64,000 nt of DNA from Caprimulgus europaeus (GCA_907165065.1 OU015541.1:14882501-14946500), one strand, 5' to 3'. Shown: positions 11,738 through 24,680, counted from the stretch's first letter. Made by a program: numbers and translations. Notes: generated by a model not told the origin, from the sequence alone.

Positions 11738-13039
11738 TTTAAGCAAATATTTTTGTTAATAATAATTGTTATAATGTATATTACAATTTTTTATTATTAT
11801 TTAAAAGTTATTTTAATTATTTCATTGTTTAAACAAGTAAAAACAACTTTTCAGGAACTAGGCTTGTCTGCCTTACAACCGAAATCAATGCCTTTCCAGT
11901 CTTTTTTTGTAGGCAGAAGCTTATCCTGACTCTCCCCTACTCACCCACCTCCCCGTCCCATCCATCAGGACAAATGTTTGGTCTCGGGGCTGAGGTTTTG
12001 CTCTTTCACATTAACACTTATGAAGTGAGCTTAGAGTTTTGCTAGCACAGCCCAATGAGAAAACCTATTGAAATCAACACTGGATACTATTTTAGTGCTA
12101 TTTTATTCAAGAATCATGACAACATTAATTGAAAGCAGGAGCAAGTTTTTTTTTTTCAGATCTGCAAAATAAGTTTGAAAAGTGTGCCTACTGTGAAAAT
12201 TAAAGACAAAAAAAGAGAAATGTATTAAAAAATTAATTGTGATATTTAAAAATCTGCAAACCCAGTGGAAATTTAGGACTGTGCTTCTATTTTAATATGA
12301 CATTAAAACTTTGCAGTCTAAAGCTTCTGGGAAGGAACTAGAGGTAAATATTGTGGCAAGATTTTTCACAAACTATTTGAAATTCACTGAAAATTATGTT
12401 CTGTGGAGACAAAATTTACTGGCAGACTTGGCAAAAAAAAAGGAGATGGCAATGTCAGAATATCATACTGTTAAGAAATACGTTGCCTTTCAACACTTCC
12501 TCAGTGAGATGCATTGACTGTGTGTACCTTAAACAAAGTGCTGAAGAGTTTGGGCATCGGAAAAGAATGCCTGGATTTATTCATTTAGCGAAAATTTCTT
12601 TTGCAATTTGCCCTCTCATATATTGGGTTTTTTTCCCCATTTTTTTTGCTTGAGATATATAAAATCCATATTTCACATAATTCTAGGAAGGAACATATTG
12701 AAAAATTTTAGTTTTCTGCTTTCTTGTTAAATAGGAATTACACATTTATCTGGAATGTCTGCTGCAATATGGTTTGCTCATGATTTTAAATAAGCTTATA
12801 GTTGCCAAGTGATATTTAGTCTTTTTCCAGGTTAGTTAAGTTTGTTGACACAGTTATTCAGAATTACCATGCGTAAAGTATCAAGAGGTCTTGTGACAAA
12901 GCTTGGTCAATAAAATTTCAACGAGAAGAAACGGCCATGGAAGTTGAAGACGGAATCCTTGATAACTCCATGAGTACTTTCCAGAGTAATTATTAGAGTG
13001 ATTTTTCCAAATAAATTTTTAGCATGGAAAAAATGAAGT
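11738..13039. other. AT-rich unique sequence
   Basis: Very AT-rich just beyond the CR1 5' end (TAAT-rich run at 11745-11830). There is no long open frame, RNA gene or recognised repeat. Confidence 0.5.
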
Positions 13040-13420
13040 TAACACATTAGGAAAGAAATTCAGAGAGGGATGGGGGGGAAACTGCATAAACCACTGATGA
13101 AGCTATATTTGGAATTCTACATGCAGTTGTAAATGTCAAAAATGTCCAGAGAAAGGCAAAAAGGATGACAAGAGCTGAGGAACCACTTCCCATCCAGATA
13201 AATCAATGTAACACTGTTTCTCAGAAGAGATGACTAAAGAAGGTGAATGCAAAGGACCTATAAAACAAACAATAATACAGAGAGAAAATGACTGTTTAAT
13301 ATTAATTGAATTCAAGAATTCAACTCCATTTTCAGACAACTAATTTAGTAAAAGATACTCAAAATATGTAAATAAGTTGTTGATTCCCTTGTCACAGGAC
13401 ATTGTTGAGTTCCAAAGCAG
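13040..13420 (+). repeat. Ancient CR1/L3-like LINE remnant
   Basis: The plus strand follows the order of an old CR1-clade ORF2 3' region. 'gaagctatatttggaattct' then 'gcagttgtaaatgt' corresponds to the block encoding 'LEYCVQFW'; 'tgtccagagaaaggcaaaaa' corresponds to 'ERVQRRA'; 'cttgtcacaggacattgttg' near 13390 corresponds to the 'LPQEVVE' block. All frames are destroyed and divergence is high, so it is much older than the other copies. The family call is by pattern only. Confidence 0.5.
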
Positions 13421-16118
13421 AAAATATTCTTTTTTTAACTTGATGGAAATACAGTTTAAGCCATTATGGCAGTTTTTAAGACTTTAATCTAATGTTCTCA
13501 GATCCAGAATGGTTTTTATGGAAATAGTTTCCTTCTATTCTGGTAGCAGGACAAAAGGCTCTGATAAAAATATTAGTCACACATTCTCTTACAAGTATTC
13601 ACTTTACTTAGAAAACCCAGTGTGTGCCATGACAATGGGGCATTGAATTCTCCCATTTTTAAAAAAAAAAAGAAAATATTTTGTTATGCAGAATGAATGG
13701 AAGTTAACATTTGAATCAACAGCTTTATATGCATCACATACACACAAGCACAACTGCTGAAAATTGTTCCCCTTAGATGCAGTAGACTGAGTTGTAGAAA
13801 TGCACAAGGAATTGTGCACTCATCTTCTGGCACGCCCAGTGGAGATAGCACCAGGCAAGGGCAGTATTCAGCCACGACATTTTCAGCTCCTGGTCTGTGC
13901 TTCATGTCATTTAGAAATGAATGTTCTTACCAACCACTGGGCAGATGACACCCTTGGTGGCAAAACATTTTCAGTTTTGTCTACGCTGTGGTTAACTCTG
14001 AGGTTCCAAAGGTCAGTTCTTCAGTTTTCTGTAGTCCTGACAACCTTTTTCAGCACTTCCTTCCCTCTACGTTTTTGATGCGATGCCTTCCCAGCATTGA
14101 CTTTGGGTGACCACACGCATATCGTTTGTGTCAAGGCATCAGCAGGTATATCTGTAGGCAATAAACATAAGTGTAAGATAGAACAGTGTTAGTTCAGGCT
14201 ATTTGTAACTGAGATTATTCTGTTCAGATGCATGAATGTACCGCACTTGTCCCCTGACAAGCTCAAGTTCTCTAAAGTAATGATTCTGCATCCAAGGCAG
14301 AAGTAGAAATAAAATTTGCTCCAGTCTTTGAGCTGTGCCTGTTGCTGTGGTTGTGGGTCTGGGTGTGTTGAAACCAGCAGTTCTGGGAACAACTAGTGTC
14401 AGTCTGACACCGCATTTCCCCACAGTTCAGGTTCAGGCTGGCTGTGCTGACAGCACATGGGCAGGACACAACCTCTGGATACTTTCAAATGGCTTTAGAA
14501 ATCTTCAAAAAATCCCAGCATGGTCCAGACAACAGCAGGTTGGATATTAAAAATCACCCACTGCATAGCAGAACAGAGGGTGCTGATGAAATGCCATATG
14601 CTATTGTTTTTGATGGAGAAAAATCTGTTAAACACAATAAATGCTACATATTCCCTGTCCTCGGGCAGCACTAACTAATGACTGGCTAGATGTCAAGAGG
14701 AAAAAGATTTGCAATGTGATGCAGCTTCAACGTGTTAAACTCAATAGCTGTAGGCAGACACAACTCCGCTAACACCTGTGTGTTCTCACAGAGATGACCA
14801 ACATTAACCTTTTCTGGACAGGTCTTGGCACCAGCAGCAACATTCCCTCTCTTCAGTGTCTTTCGCAGTTATTTTAAATTTTCATGACTACAGTGCCCTA
14901 CCAAATGTGGCCGTTTCTGTTCTATGTGCATCACATTTTAATTCTGAGAACAAAAGGTTTTTTCATAGCCAACTCTTCCCTTAATGCCCTTGCTGTGCTA
15001 AAGTCTCTGTTGCTGTAGTGTTTGGCATGAAGCAATGCATCCAGTATTTGATTTGACAGTAAACAGACCTTCTGTAAGCGTGGTATTACCCACTGGAGTA
15101 GAACAGAGTTCTGCAGATCCATGACACATAACAGAGGTCACATCTACATACAGATACTCAGGCACAAAGCCTTAGCTTGCTTCACTGAATACAATTTTTA
15201 TCTGAATTTAGCAAATCAGCGAATATTTCAAGCAATACAGTTTATAGTCCCAAGCCATACAGAAGTTGTTGAGCCCATATCACCATAGTGCAGTAGAAAT
15301 GCCAACAGCTGAGGACTGAACCCACCACTTGTTGTAGTATATAGACAGAAGTAGTTCAAATGGTAACACCAATAACTGCAGGTACTTACTGCTGGAGTAC
15401 AGCAGTACAGTATATCTTAGCAAAATACTCAGTTGTCCTACAATGTCTCCATTGAGTGTCTTTTGTCCAATCTATCTGGTGACTCTAGAGGTATCTTCCA
15501 GCAGTGGGGTTGTTATCCCAGGGTATTTTGATTCATCAAGCTTGCACTCTCTGCTCTAAGCATGCTGGTAGTCCACAGACCTCACTTTAGTCTTTACATA
15601 CGTTCTGCTCCAACAGAAGTTCACCTCCTACACAAGCTCTCACATAGGTCTAAAACCATTCTAAACTAACAATTAAAAGCAAACACAGGTTCACTAGGTA
15701 ATTGGCAGAGAGATGGAAGGGGGCTTACATTTTGGAAGATAGTCATCATTGTCAGTTCATGGTGTAGCCAAGCAGGAACACTGAATGCCGTTCATCAGAT
15801 CCATTCACGGATCTTTCTGGTTTTTTTCAGATCATTTGGGTATTCTCATCAGTCCAGTGCCAGCAGGGCAACTCTGGAGATGTACAAACACTCCAGACTA
15901 CCGTTGCATAGCACTAGTTCAGGTACTTAAAGCCACCTAGATGGGCTAATATGAAGTACTGGGCAGATTTGTTGATGTGTTTCCTTTACCTGGTGAAGCA
16001 AAGAAAGTCAGTATTTAGGTTCTACCCTTCAGTAGTGCTACCAGTACCATTACTTTGTTTCAAGACAGTGTTATTTCCAACAGAGCTCTTATTTTTTTCT
16101 CTTATTAGGTATTTTATA
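13421..16118. other. Unique sequence, no gene recognised
   Basis: Short overlapping open frames only (the longest about 90 codons). No convincing exon, RNA gene or repeat was seen. Confidence 0.5.
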
Positions 16119-16328
16119 CATGAAGAAGGTTAGGAGCTCAGTCAACTATTGGTGTTTTCTTGTTGTAACTCAAATTGAATAAGCCAGCTGCAGTATTCAA
16201 AGCTTACAAGCTGAAGAGCTCCTTCCTAAGGGAATATTTTACAAGAAGCACAGAAGAAGCAACATTTTGTTGACATTCTGCAGTGAAGTTCTTTGCAGGG
16301 ATTGAGAAGCTTCTTTTAACTTCCTGGT
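16119..16328 (-). repeat. Dispersed repeat, copy A (inverted partner at 33.9 kb)
   Basis: The reverse complement of this stretch matches 33895-34114 at roughly 90% over about 210 bp with a few small indels. Shared blocks include tcaacaaaatgttg, gcttcttgtaaaatattccc, ctcttcagcttgtaagct and ggcttattcaatttgagtta. Similarity stops at 'cttcatg' on one side. On the other it stops exactly where the extra 3' tail of the neighbouring CR1 begins. I do not recognise the family; it could be an unnamed repeat or a small ancient inverted duplication. Confidence 0.8.
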
Positions 16329-16602
16329 CTCTTTATTCTTCAGGTTTCACTTAGTTTCTTTCATAGAATCATAGAATGGTTTGGGCTGGAAGGGACCTTA
16401 AAGCTCATCTAGTCCCAACCCCACTGCCATCAGCAGGGACACCTTCCACTAGACCAGGCTGCTCAAAGGCCTCATCCAACCTGGTCTTAAACGCTTCCAG
16501 GGAGGAGCATCCACAACTTCCTTGGGCAACCTGGGCCAGTGTCTCACCACCCTCACAGTAAAGAATTTCTTCCTAATATCCAATCTAAACCTAACCTCTT
16601 CC
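16329..16602 (-). mobile_element. Short CR1 LINE with an extra non-CR1 3' tail
   Basis: CR1 3' end at 16361 (tcatagaatcatagaatggt) through the antisense 3' UTR/ORF2 end to about 16602. It belongs to the same subfamily as the copies ending at 29031 and 57689 (shared 'ggacaccttccactagacca' block in antisense). Positions 16329-16360 hold a 32-bp tail beyond the CR1 terminus that also follows the CR1 at 29031-29064 (31 of 34 aligned bases identical). The tail and CR1 are absent from the related repeat copy at 33.9 kb, so tail and CR1 probably arrived together. Confidence 0.85.
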
Positions 16603-19600
16603 ATGTACAAGCCTTCACAGGCCAGTTGTCACCTGTCAGTTTCTTCATTCCCCTCTGTGACAGAGGAATGCCTCCTTGGGTAGTGACATCAACCTGTAGG
16701 CAGGACATGGTTAATAACTTCTCCAGTTAACTTGAAACACCTTCCAGCTTATGCTGCTTTGAAAAACAGAGTCGTTGAATTGTTTCAAATTTCAAATTCG
16801 AACAAATTTTCTCTCCTTTCTTGATGGAAAATGGTTTTGTTAATTCTTAAACACTATGTAATTAAAGAGAAAAAAAAAGCATTCATTTCAAAGCTCAAAT
16901 CCTGCCATCATTAGAAAGTTCTTTCAGAATATTTTAGTTGAATAAACAGAGCAATACAAGACAAAAATTTTGAAACAGTCCTTGCCAGTTGTCCACTACA
17001 GACAGTGACTTCATCAGATACTTATACATCTGCTTTGCTTTAATCAAGATATGAGATGCCATATCCTGAGAAGCTCAGAGCTGCAGAGGATGCAGTGCTT
17101 TGCACAGGGATGCAGGCTCCCACCCAGCCAAAACTCATTCCCTAGCAATCCAGACTCCAGGATATAGTGTGCTGGCTGCAGGGGCAGGAAGAACATTCTC
17201 TTTATCCATTTCTCTCTCTTTCCTACCTCTTCCCAAAAAGCTGATTAAATAGGTTAGAGGGTAAGGCATCGTGTGCTTTACTGCTGTTACTGTGACCTGT
17301 CTAGATTATCACTTTGGCTATTTCATTTACTTGAACTAAGCTATTCATGTCTTGGACAAACAAGTCAGCATGTGCCAGAATCTGTGGTCCGCATTAAACC
17401 CCATTCTTGCACCTCCAGAGGTGTTTGGAGAAAAAACACACTGTTTTTTCTTAGGAAATTGTTTTTAAATCCACCACCTTATTAATACCTTATTATTTTA
17501 ATTTTTTGGTACTATCTTGGCCATGCCTTAAGGCAACTGCCCTGGTGACACATGTGCTGCGATGGTGCCAAACAGGACAGCAGCTCCCTGCACACAGCAT
17601 GCCCGACCCCCCAGCTGCCTCCTGCTCCTGGGAGCAGCCTGGGCTCTGTAGGAGAGGACACGAGGGGAAAACTCTCTCCTCTCTCTGGTGGGTGGTGGCA
17701 CATTTTAATGGAAGATGATGGCGGTCAGCACTGTCTACTCACAGGTTGGCTCCCTGCCTGCAGCACAGCTATCGCTGCCCACCTGCCTGCAACGTTGTCC
17801 TTGTGCAGGGAGTCTGAGAATTTGTCTTGGCTGAGATTGGTTAGAAGCTGCTCTCCTGGTTTAGATAATGCTAGTCTTGATATCAATGTATTTAGTAAAT
17901 GTTATGACTTAAATATGTCAATTTAGACTCAGCAAGTGAGATGAAGGAAAGCTTGTATAAAAGGAAAGTGAAGTTACATGACCAAGCGTAAGCAGAAAAA
18001 GAAATGCCAGAACAGAAATGATCAGATATAACGAGTCCAAAGCACAAAAGGTAAGATTTAAAGTAATGACTTATACAGCAATCTTATAAGCTAGTCTACT
18101 CTACTTCTTCATTTTGCAGCTTTTCGAGGGTTCTCTCAGTAACCACAACGTCCCCAGCTTTGTACTTTTAGTCTTTCAAAAGTGTTGGTTCTCTCTAAAG
18201 GAACAGGATAGCTTAGGATTCAATAAAACAGCTGAAGTCAGAAACACCTGTCTCATATCTTTCAGAATGACTTTTATTTCAGCATTTAGTTTTAAGCTTA
18301 CAGTTAACAAGGTTCCAAAATAAAAAAAAAAATAGAATCAATGCATAAATAAATCTGTTTCACAACCAATAATTCAAAATTAAATGAGACTAAAAGCGGT
18401 TGAAATGAATAACACTGGATCTAAGGTCTCTTGACATAAATAACAGGCTATTAGAAACAGGCAAATAGGACAGAGAAAGTAGTGACTCAAACCAAGGCTC
18501 TGTTCTGCACCTCTCCACAATTAAAGATGATCTATTTTCATTCAGCAGACTTTTCTTAAACAAAGATGTTATTTAAGTTGAAATAGATTGACATCCTCTT
18601 TAGCTTATTTGTGAAATAAACTCTTCCTGAATGTGTAGCTTTTTTCTTCAACACATAATACTAATTTTATTAAACACATACATTAAGGAAATATCTTCTT
18701 ACCTAGCAAATTTATTCCAGAAGCCTTCTCTTTCTTTTGTAGCAAGTTAGTAATGATCTAATTTCCTAAATGAATTTATTTCTCTTTCTGAAGGTACAAA
18801 GAAAATACATCTAAAACCAGCATATGCTTCTTGCTTTCTACACACTAGAAATTAAATGTCTAAATTAGCACTAATCAAATATTTCAACTTGAAAGATCCA
18901 GTTGGTTCCACTTACCCACACTGTGAACACTCAGAACACAGAGGTACAAAAAGCTGCTGTGTTCCCTTTGTTAAAACAATAAGAGGAAGAAATTGTGGTG
19001 CCCAACATTCCTGTAAGAGCCTTCAGGCTGCTGGACAACTCATCTAGTAAGAGATTTGTGGTTTCATCATAGAGGCAGTTACCTTTCAGTTGAGGTGAGT
19101 TAGCTTCTATCTCCAAACATCATGGAAATTCTCAAATTGTTAATAATATTTTAATTGGAAAAATTTGTATGCAATATTAATAACTTTTTAGTCCAAATCC
19201 AATGAAAATTGAATTCAATTTTGGGTTTGTTTTTTTTTTAATAGAAGCTGGGCCCCCACTATGATTCTGATTTGTAGTTGAAATGGACTATTCTGTTCCA
19301 TCACTGGCATATGCAGTTCTGATCGGCTGCCTGTGGAATCCATCAGAGAGACTGTTACTGAAAATGCCTATATACATTTAAATTAATTACATTCTTACCA
19401 TTGCATTTCTGCTTGCCAGCCCTGGAGGCACTGGAGAGATTATAGGGATGCATTGAAGTTCACCACATTTCTCTGTATTTCTTCTTGCTCAAGGGAAAGA
19501 GAGAAAGAAATGAGAATCTTTCCCTGAGCAATTAAAAAATCCCACAAAGATGAAAAAAAAAAATTGAAATGGTTGAAGTAGGAACAAATATCTTAAATGA

Positions 19601-20870
19601 CAGCAGTATTCCACATTTCCATCCTTATTCCAGATTATTTCTTTGATCCTGCTTACTTTCAGATGAAGCCCAGCAGTAGGTGCGTACCCTGGTCCCTGCT
19701 GTATTCTGACTGTTAGAGCTGAAGATCTCCCAGGAACAGAGGGATTCACTGTTTTGTACTTGCAAGAGTTTTCATTTCTTTTAATTTAAAGTTGGCCAGC
19801 AGAAAGGCTGCACAGCTGCAAATTGTAAGCACTCTTTAGATACATTGATGGATTTTTTTTTTCTTTTCTGTGTTCAAACTGCAGCATTGTTACACTGTCA
19901 TCCGGCACAGCAACCACACATCTTGAAAACAAAAACTCATCATTCCACTGGATTTCAAGATAAAATGAGTAAAAACTACTTGTTTTCTATCTTTGTCCTC
20001 AGCCCTTTCTACCACGTGTAACCAGATTGAAGGCCACAATCTCTTCCATCAAAGCATTCAAGAGGGGACTGAATTAACTGACTTAAATTAAAACATTCAA
20101 ACTGCTCTGTTTTCTAGAGGAAAATCAGGACATTCAGGCACTTTCTGAGATTCTTACTAATTAGTTACATTTGTTTTTACAGAGTTCCTGTTCATGGGAC
20201 TCATAGTTCAAACCTGTAACTGCATGGAAAGTGGGTGGGAATCAGCAAATCTTGCCTGCTACCGTTACTGCATTTCCACATGTAGGTCGCTTCACCAAGC
20301 TCTGTCTCCTTTTCCCCATTTGTAATGGTGCTGACTTCTCTTTATAAAGCATTTTGCAATCTAGTGACTAAGAAACTAGAACCATACAAAACCAACGGTG
20401 GGGTGTGAATTAGGTTTAAAATGACCAATAATGAAATTAGAATCAAATGCAGGTAGAAATGGAGAACTGTAAGACTGTCCAGATTTGTTGGGTTTTCCTT
20501 GTTCTGTTTTGTTTTTAAAGGAGTAAACTGGGAAACAACAAATAGTGATAGCTGGAGAGGGACAGAGGAGAAAAATAAAATCATATGAGACAAGGTGGAT
20601 CTTAGAGAGATCCATCCAAGATGGTCTTAGAAAGCTGAGCACAAACAAACAGCAGTACTGCAAAATGTGAAGGATGCAAGTAAGAGCAAAGGACATGGGT
20701 GGTGCTTAGAAAATACAAAATCCTGTTCTGGGAAAGAAACTTCAGAAAGGACTTCAGTGAGAGGAAAGGAGACAGTAGAGTCACAGCAACTAAGCTTACC
20801 ATGAGCTGCCCACATGTTCCTGTAGTCAAGAAAGTTGCATGTACAGCTAAGAGAATTGCAAGTAGGTAAT
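16603..20870. other. Unique sequence, no gene recognised
   Basis: Mostly AT-rich. A GC-richer patch at 17520-17830 holds a 124-codon open frame (17552-17926) without recognisable domains or splice sites. A weak CR1-like phrase near 20040-20080 is too short to call. Confidence 0.45.
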
Positions 20871-21360
20871 CAGGTCCCCCCTCAGCCTCCTCTTCTCCAA
20901 GCTAAAGAGGCCCAGCTCCCTCAGCCTTTCCTCATAAGGGAGATGCTCCACTCCCTTCATCATCTTGGTGGCTCTTCGCTGGACTCTCTCAAGCAGCTCC
21001 CTGTCCTTCTTGAACTGTGGGGCCCAGAACTGGACACAATATTCCAGATGTGGCCTCACCAGGGCAGAGTAAAGGGGAAGAAGAACCTCTCTTGACCTAC
21101 TGACTACACCCCTTCTAATGCACCCCAGGATGCCATTGGCCTTCCTGGCCACAAGGGCACAGTGCTGGCTCATGGTCATCCTGCTGTCCACCAGGACTCC
21201 CAGATCCCTTTCCCCTTCACTGCTCTCTAGGAGATCATTTCCTAACCTATACTGGAACCTGGGGTTGTTCCTGCCCAGGTGCAACACCCTACACTTGCCC
21301 TTATTATATTTCATCAAGTTTTTCCCTGCCCAGCTCTCCAGCCTGTCCAGGTCTCTCTGG
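20871..21360 (-). mobile_element. CR1 ORF2 internal segment without 3' end
   Basis: Corresponds to 7641-8136 of the large CR1 with only about 16 differences over 490 bp. The encoded frame reads from QRDLDRLES through [16 protein letters not shown] to EKRRLRGDL without a stop. It begins about 350 bp short of the CR1 3' end and also lacks everything upstream. Target-primed insertion starts at the 3' end, so a young copy lacking that end points to a later deletion or to transfer as DNA. Confidence 0.93.
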
Positions 21361-22531
21361 AGAGAGGAAGTTCTGCCTATGGCAACATGGCAGCTCAGCT
21401 TGCTCTCAAGATAGGGAAAGTGCTGTAAACCCTTCTCCATCCCTATGCAAAAGCATCTTACCTTCCTAAAATCTGAGGCCGGGGTTTTGAGAATTCCGGT
21501 CCTTCAGGAATAATGGACTAGCACTCAGTCTGTAGTTGTGGTGTTCCTCAGAGTGGACTTGAAGTAGAATAGAAAACAAGGAGCACACTGGAGAAAGAAC
21601 ACCGCTTGATCACATTTTGCTCATGTAAAAGTTCAGCAGGCAATAACAAAAGACATTTTGATTTTCATGGGCAACAATTTCAAATGCCTAAAAAGAGCAC
21701 CCTTCCTGACCCCTTCCCCGAGCCTGGCACAAACAGTGAGCAAAAAGGATTGCCAGTAGCATAATTTCCTCAAATAAATCCACTCTTACTATTTTCTCCC
21801 CAATTACTTGCTATTTTAAAATCCTTCTCTCTATTAGAGGAAGTACAGTCACCAAAGCAGTCTAAGATGTCAAGAGAATAGTTTTCCACACTAGAAGAAA
21901 ACAGTTGTGTTGCTCCTTCCTTCTTCTCTTAGAGCTTAACTTACCCCAAGAAGAGCACATGCCAGCTCATTTCAGAGGTTGCCAACATGCCTACAAAGGG
22001 TGAACTCTTCAGCAGGCAATTCTTCAGAAGCAATGACACCTTCCTCACACCACCTCTCTCTTGTTCACCAGGTAAAGCTGGGAGAACAACAGGTTTGTGC
22101 TGGGCTTATTGCAGCAGTGTTTATGGAGATATGGAGGGCTGTACTCTTTGAAGAAGTTTCTCAGAGTGAACTCTGAGCCTATTTTTTTTACATACTCAAC
22201 TTTTGAACATAGAGGTTGATTTAGAATTTTCAAGGAAAGATCAAGACAAAGATTACAATTGCCCTACTGCAGCAGACTTGCATGTGAAAAGTTAATCCTG
22301 CTGGTGAGGAATCCTTTGATTTAACACATGGTAACTTAAGACGAACACAGATGTTTCATATATTGTTGTCCAGGATATCCTCACGCTGCCAGGTTTATGG
22401 AAAATCCACAAGCTGTGACCCTTACAGAAAGAAAAAATCCTGTGCTAATCAGGGAGACAAGGAGAGAGCTGAACTCTTATGAAAGAAGAACTAGGACAGC
22501 TTCTTCACCCAAAAGGAACAGTGCTCACATT
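21361..22531. other. Unique sequence, no gene recognised
   Basis: No open frame above about 65 codons apart from chance ones and no recognised repeat. It lies between a CR1 internal piece and an A/C-only tract. Confidence 0.5.
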
Positions 22532-22617
22532 ACCAAAAAAAACCCAAAAAACAAAAACCAAAAAAACCCCCACCAAAAACCAAAACCAACCAACAAAAAA
22601 CCCAACCAAACAAAAAA
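22532..22617. repeat. A/C-only low-complexity tract
   Basis: 86 consecutive bases consist only of A and C (accaaaaaaaacccaaaa...), giving complete strand asymmetry. The apparent Lys/Pro/Asn-rich reading frame across it is a composition artefact. Confidence 0.9.
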
Positions 22618-22939
22618 GAGACAGTGTGGAGAAACACTTTATTCAGAAAACGTAAAAATTTCTGAATTCACAGCCACTGCTAAGATCAGAAACTTCTGTT
22701 TGCTTCTGGGGATAAAAAAAATCCCTCCTCAAACTCATACAAATGCCTTCTTCTCGGGTCCGTGTGTGTGCAGGACACAAAAGAACCTCTGAAAAAACCC
22801 CAACACTTGCTACTGTGAGATGTTCAGGGAAAAAGGTTTCATTTATGAGCAGCTTACACTAGCTTTGCACTGTTGTGTAATAGTCCTCGTTCTTGAAGCA
22901 TCAACGTGCAGAACGGAACTGCTTGGTGAGCACAGCCAG

Positions 22940-24650
22940 GTCGATACCTGGTGAAGATGGTCATCTTACTAATAGGGATGAAGAAAAAACGGAGGCATTC
23001 AACACTTTTTTTGCCTCAGTCTTTAACAATTCTGATAGACCATGAGCCTCCCAGTCCCCTGAGTCAGAGGATCACGAGTGTGGGAACGGTGAGGGTCCAT
23101 TTGTGGACACTAAATTCATTAAGGGACCAGCTATATCAGCTGAATGTTCCCAAGTCCACAGGGCCTGATGGGATCCATCCCAGAGTAGCTAGTGGATGTT
23201 ATGGTAGGAACCGTCTTGATATTCTACCAAACATCTTGGGAGTCTGGGGAGGTCCTTGCTGACTGGAAGGTAGTCAATGTTATTCCTATTTCCAAGAAGG
23301 GTGTGACAAAGACCCAGGAAACAACAATCCTGTTAGTCTAACATCAGTTCCTGGAAAAATGATGAAGGTACTACTGAAAGGCATTTAAAGAATAGCATGA
23401 TCATCAGGAACAGTCAACACGGATTCACAAAGGGAAAGTCCTGTTTGACTGACTTGATATTCTTCTACAGTAAGGTCACCTGCCTAGCAGATGAAGGGAA
23501 GGCGGTGGGTGTAGGTTTTTTTGGATTTTAGTGAGGCTTTTGATCCTGTCCCTCACAGCATCCTTCTGGACAAGTTGTCCAGCTGTGAGATGAGCAGGCA
23601 CATGGTGCACTGAGCAAAGAACCGGCTGAACAGCAGGACCCAAAGGCTTGTAGTGAACGGGGCCACCTCCACCTGGAGACCAGCCACCAGCGGTGTTCCT
23701 CAGGGTCCAGTTCTGGGGCCAGTTCTGTTCCATATGTGTATCAATGGTCTGGATGAAGGAGTTGAATGCACCATTAGCAAGCTTGCTGATGATACCAAAC
23801 TGGGAGGTGCTGTTGCCTCTCTCGAGGGACAAGAAGACTTGCAGAGGGATCTAGATAGACTGGAGTACTGGGCAATCATTAATGGCATGAAATTTAATAA
23901 GAGCAAATGACAGATTCTGCCCCTGGGATGGAGTAATGCTGGGCCCAAGTATCAACTGGGAGAGGACTGGCTGGAGAGCAGCCCTGCAGAAAGGGATCTG
24001 GGGGTGCTGGTGGCAGCAAGCTCAATAGGAGCCAGCAACGTGCCCTGGCACCAAGAGGGCAAACCCTGTCCTGGGGGCATCAAACACAGCACGACCAGCT
24101 GGTCAAGAGAGGGGATCATCCCGCTGTATTCAGCGCTGGTGCAGCCTCAGCTGGAGTTCTGTGCACAGTCCTGGGCCCCACCGTTTCAGAAGGATGTGAA
24201 GGTCTTTGAATGTGTCAGAGGAGGGGATCAAAGCTGGCAAAGGGGCTGGAAGGAATGTCCTGTGAGGGGCGGGTGAGGACTCCGGGTTTGTTCCGTTTGG
24301 AGAAGAGGAGGCTGAGGGCTGACCTCGTTGCTCTCAACAGCTTCCTGAGGAGGGGGCATGGAGAGGGAGGTGCTGAGCTCTTCTCCCTTGTATCCAGTGA
24401 CAGGATGCATGGAAATGGTTGGCAGCTGCATCAGAGTAGTTCAGAGTGGACATCAGGAAGCATTTCTTTACCAAGAGGGTGGTCAAAGGCTGGAACAGGC
24501 TTCTGGAAGAGCGGGTCGATATCCCACGCCTGTCAGTGTTTAAGAGACATTTGGACAATGCCCTTAACACCATGATTTAACTTTGGGTCACCCCTGAAGC
24601 GGTCAGGTAGCTGGACTAGATGATCATTGTAAGTCTCTTCCAACTGAATA
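22940..24650 (+). mobile_element. CR1 LINE, plus strand, about 1.7 kb, decayed
   Basis: Starts in the ORF2 linker ('gaggcattcaacactttttt', AFNTFFASVF-like) and runs through RT to the 3' end near 24650 (gatgatcattgtaagtctct). Recognisable pieces: STGPDGIHPRV (about 23150), a motif-A-like 'gattttagtgaggcttttga' (23525), [14 protein letters not shown] (23685-23730), [11 protein letters not shown] (23775-23810; the Asp pair is retained) and a late block near 24120-24200. Many frameshifts and stops split the frame, so it is inactive and older than the 7.3-kb element. Its 3' terminal sequence differs from the ATTCTATG type, so it is a different CR1 subfamily. Confidence 0.9.
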
Positions 24651-24680
24651 TATTACTTTTAAATCTTCTTTTCTATTCTA

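Noticed and set aside
20030-20080. CR1-like phrase 'gcattcaagaggggactga'
   Set aside because: Only about 40 bp resembles a CR1 3' region; too short to support.
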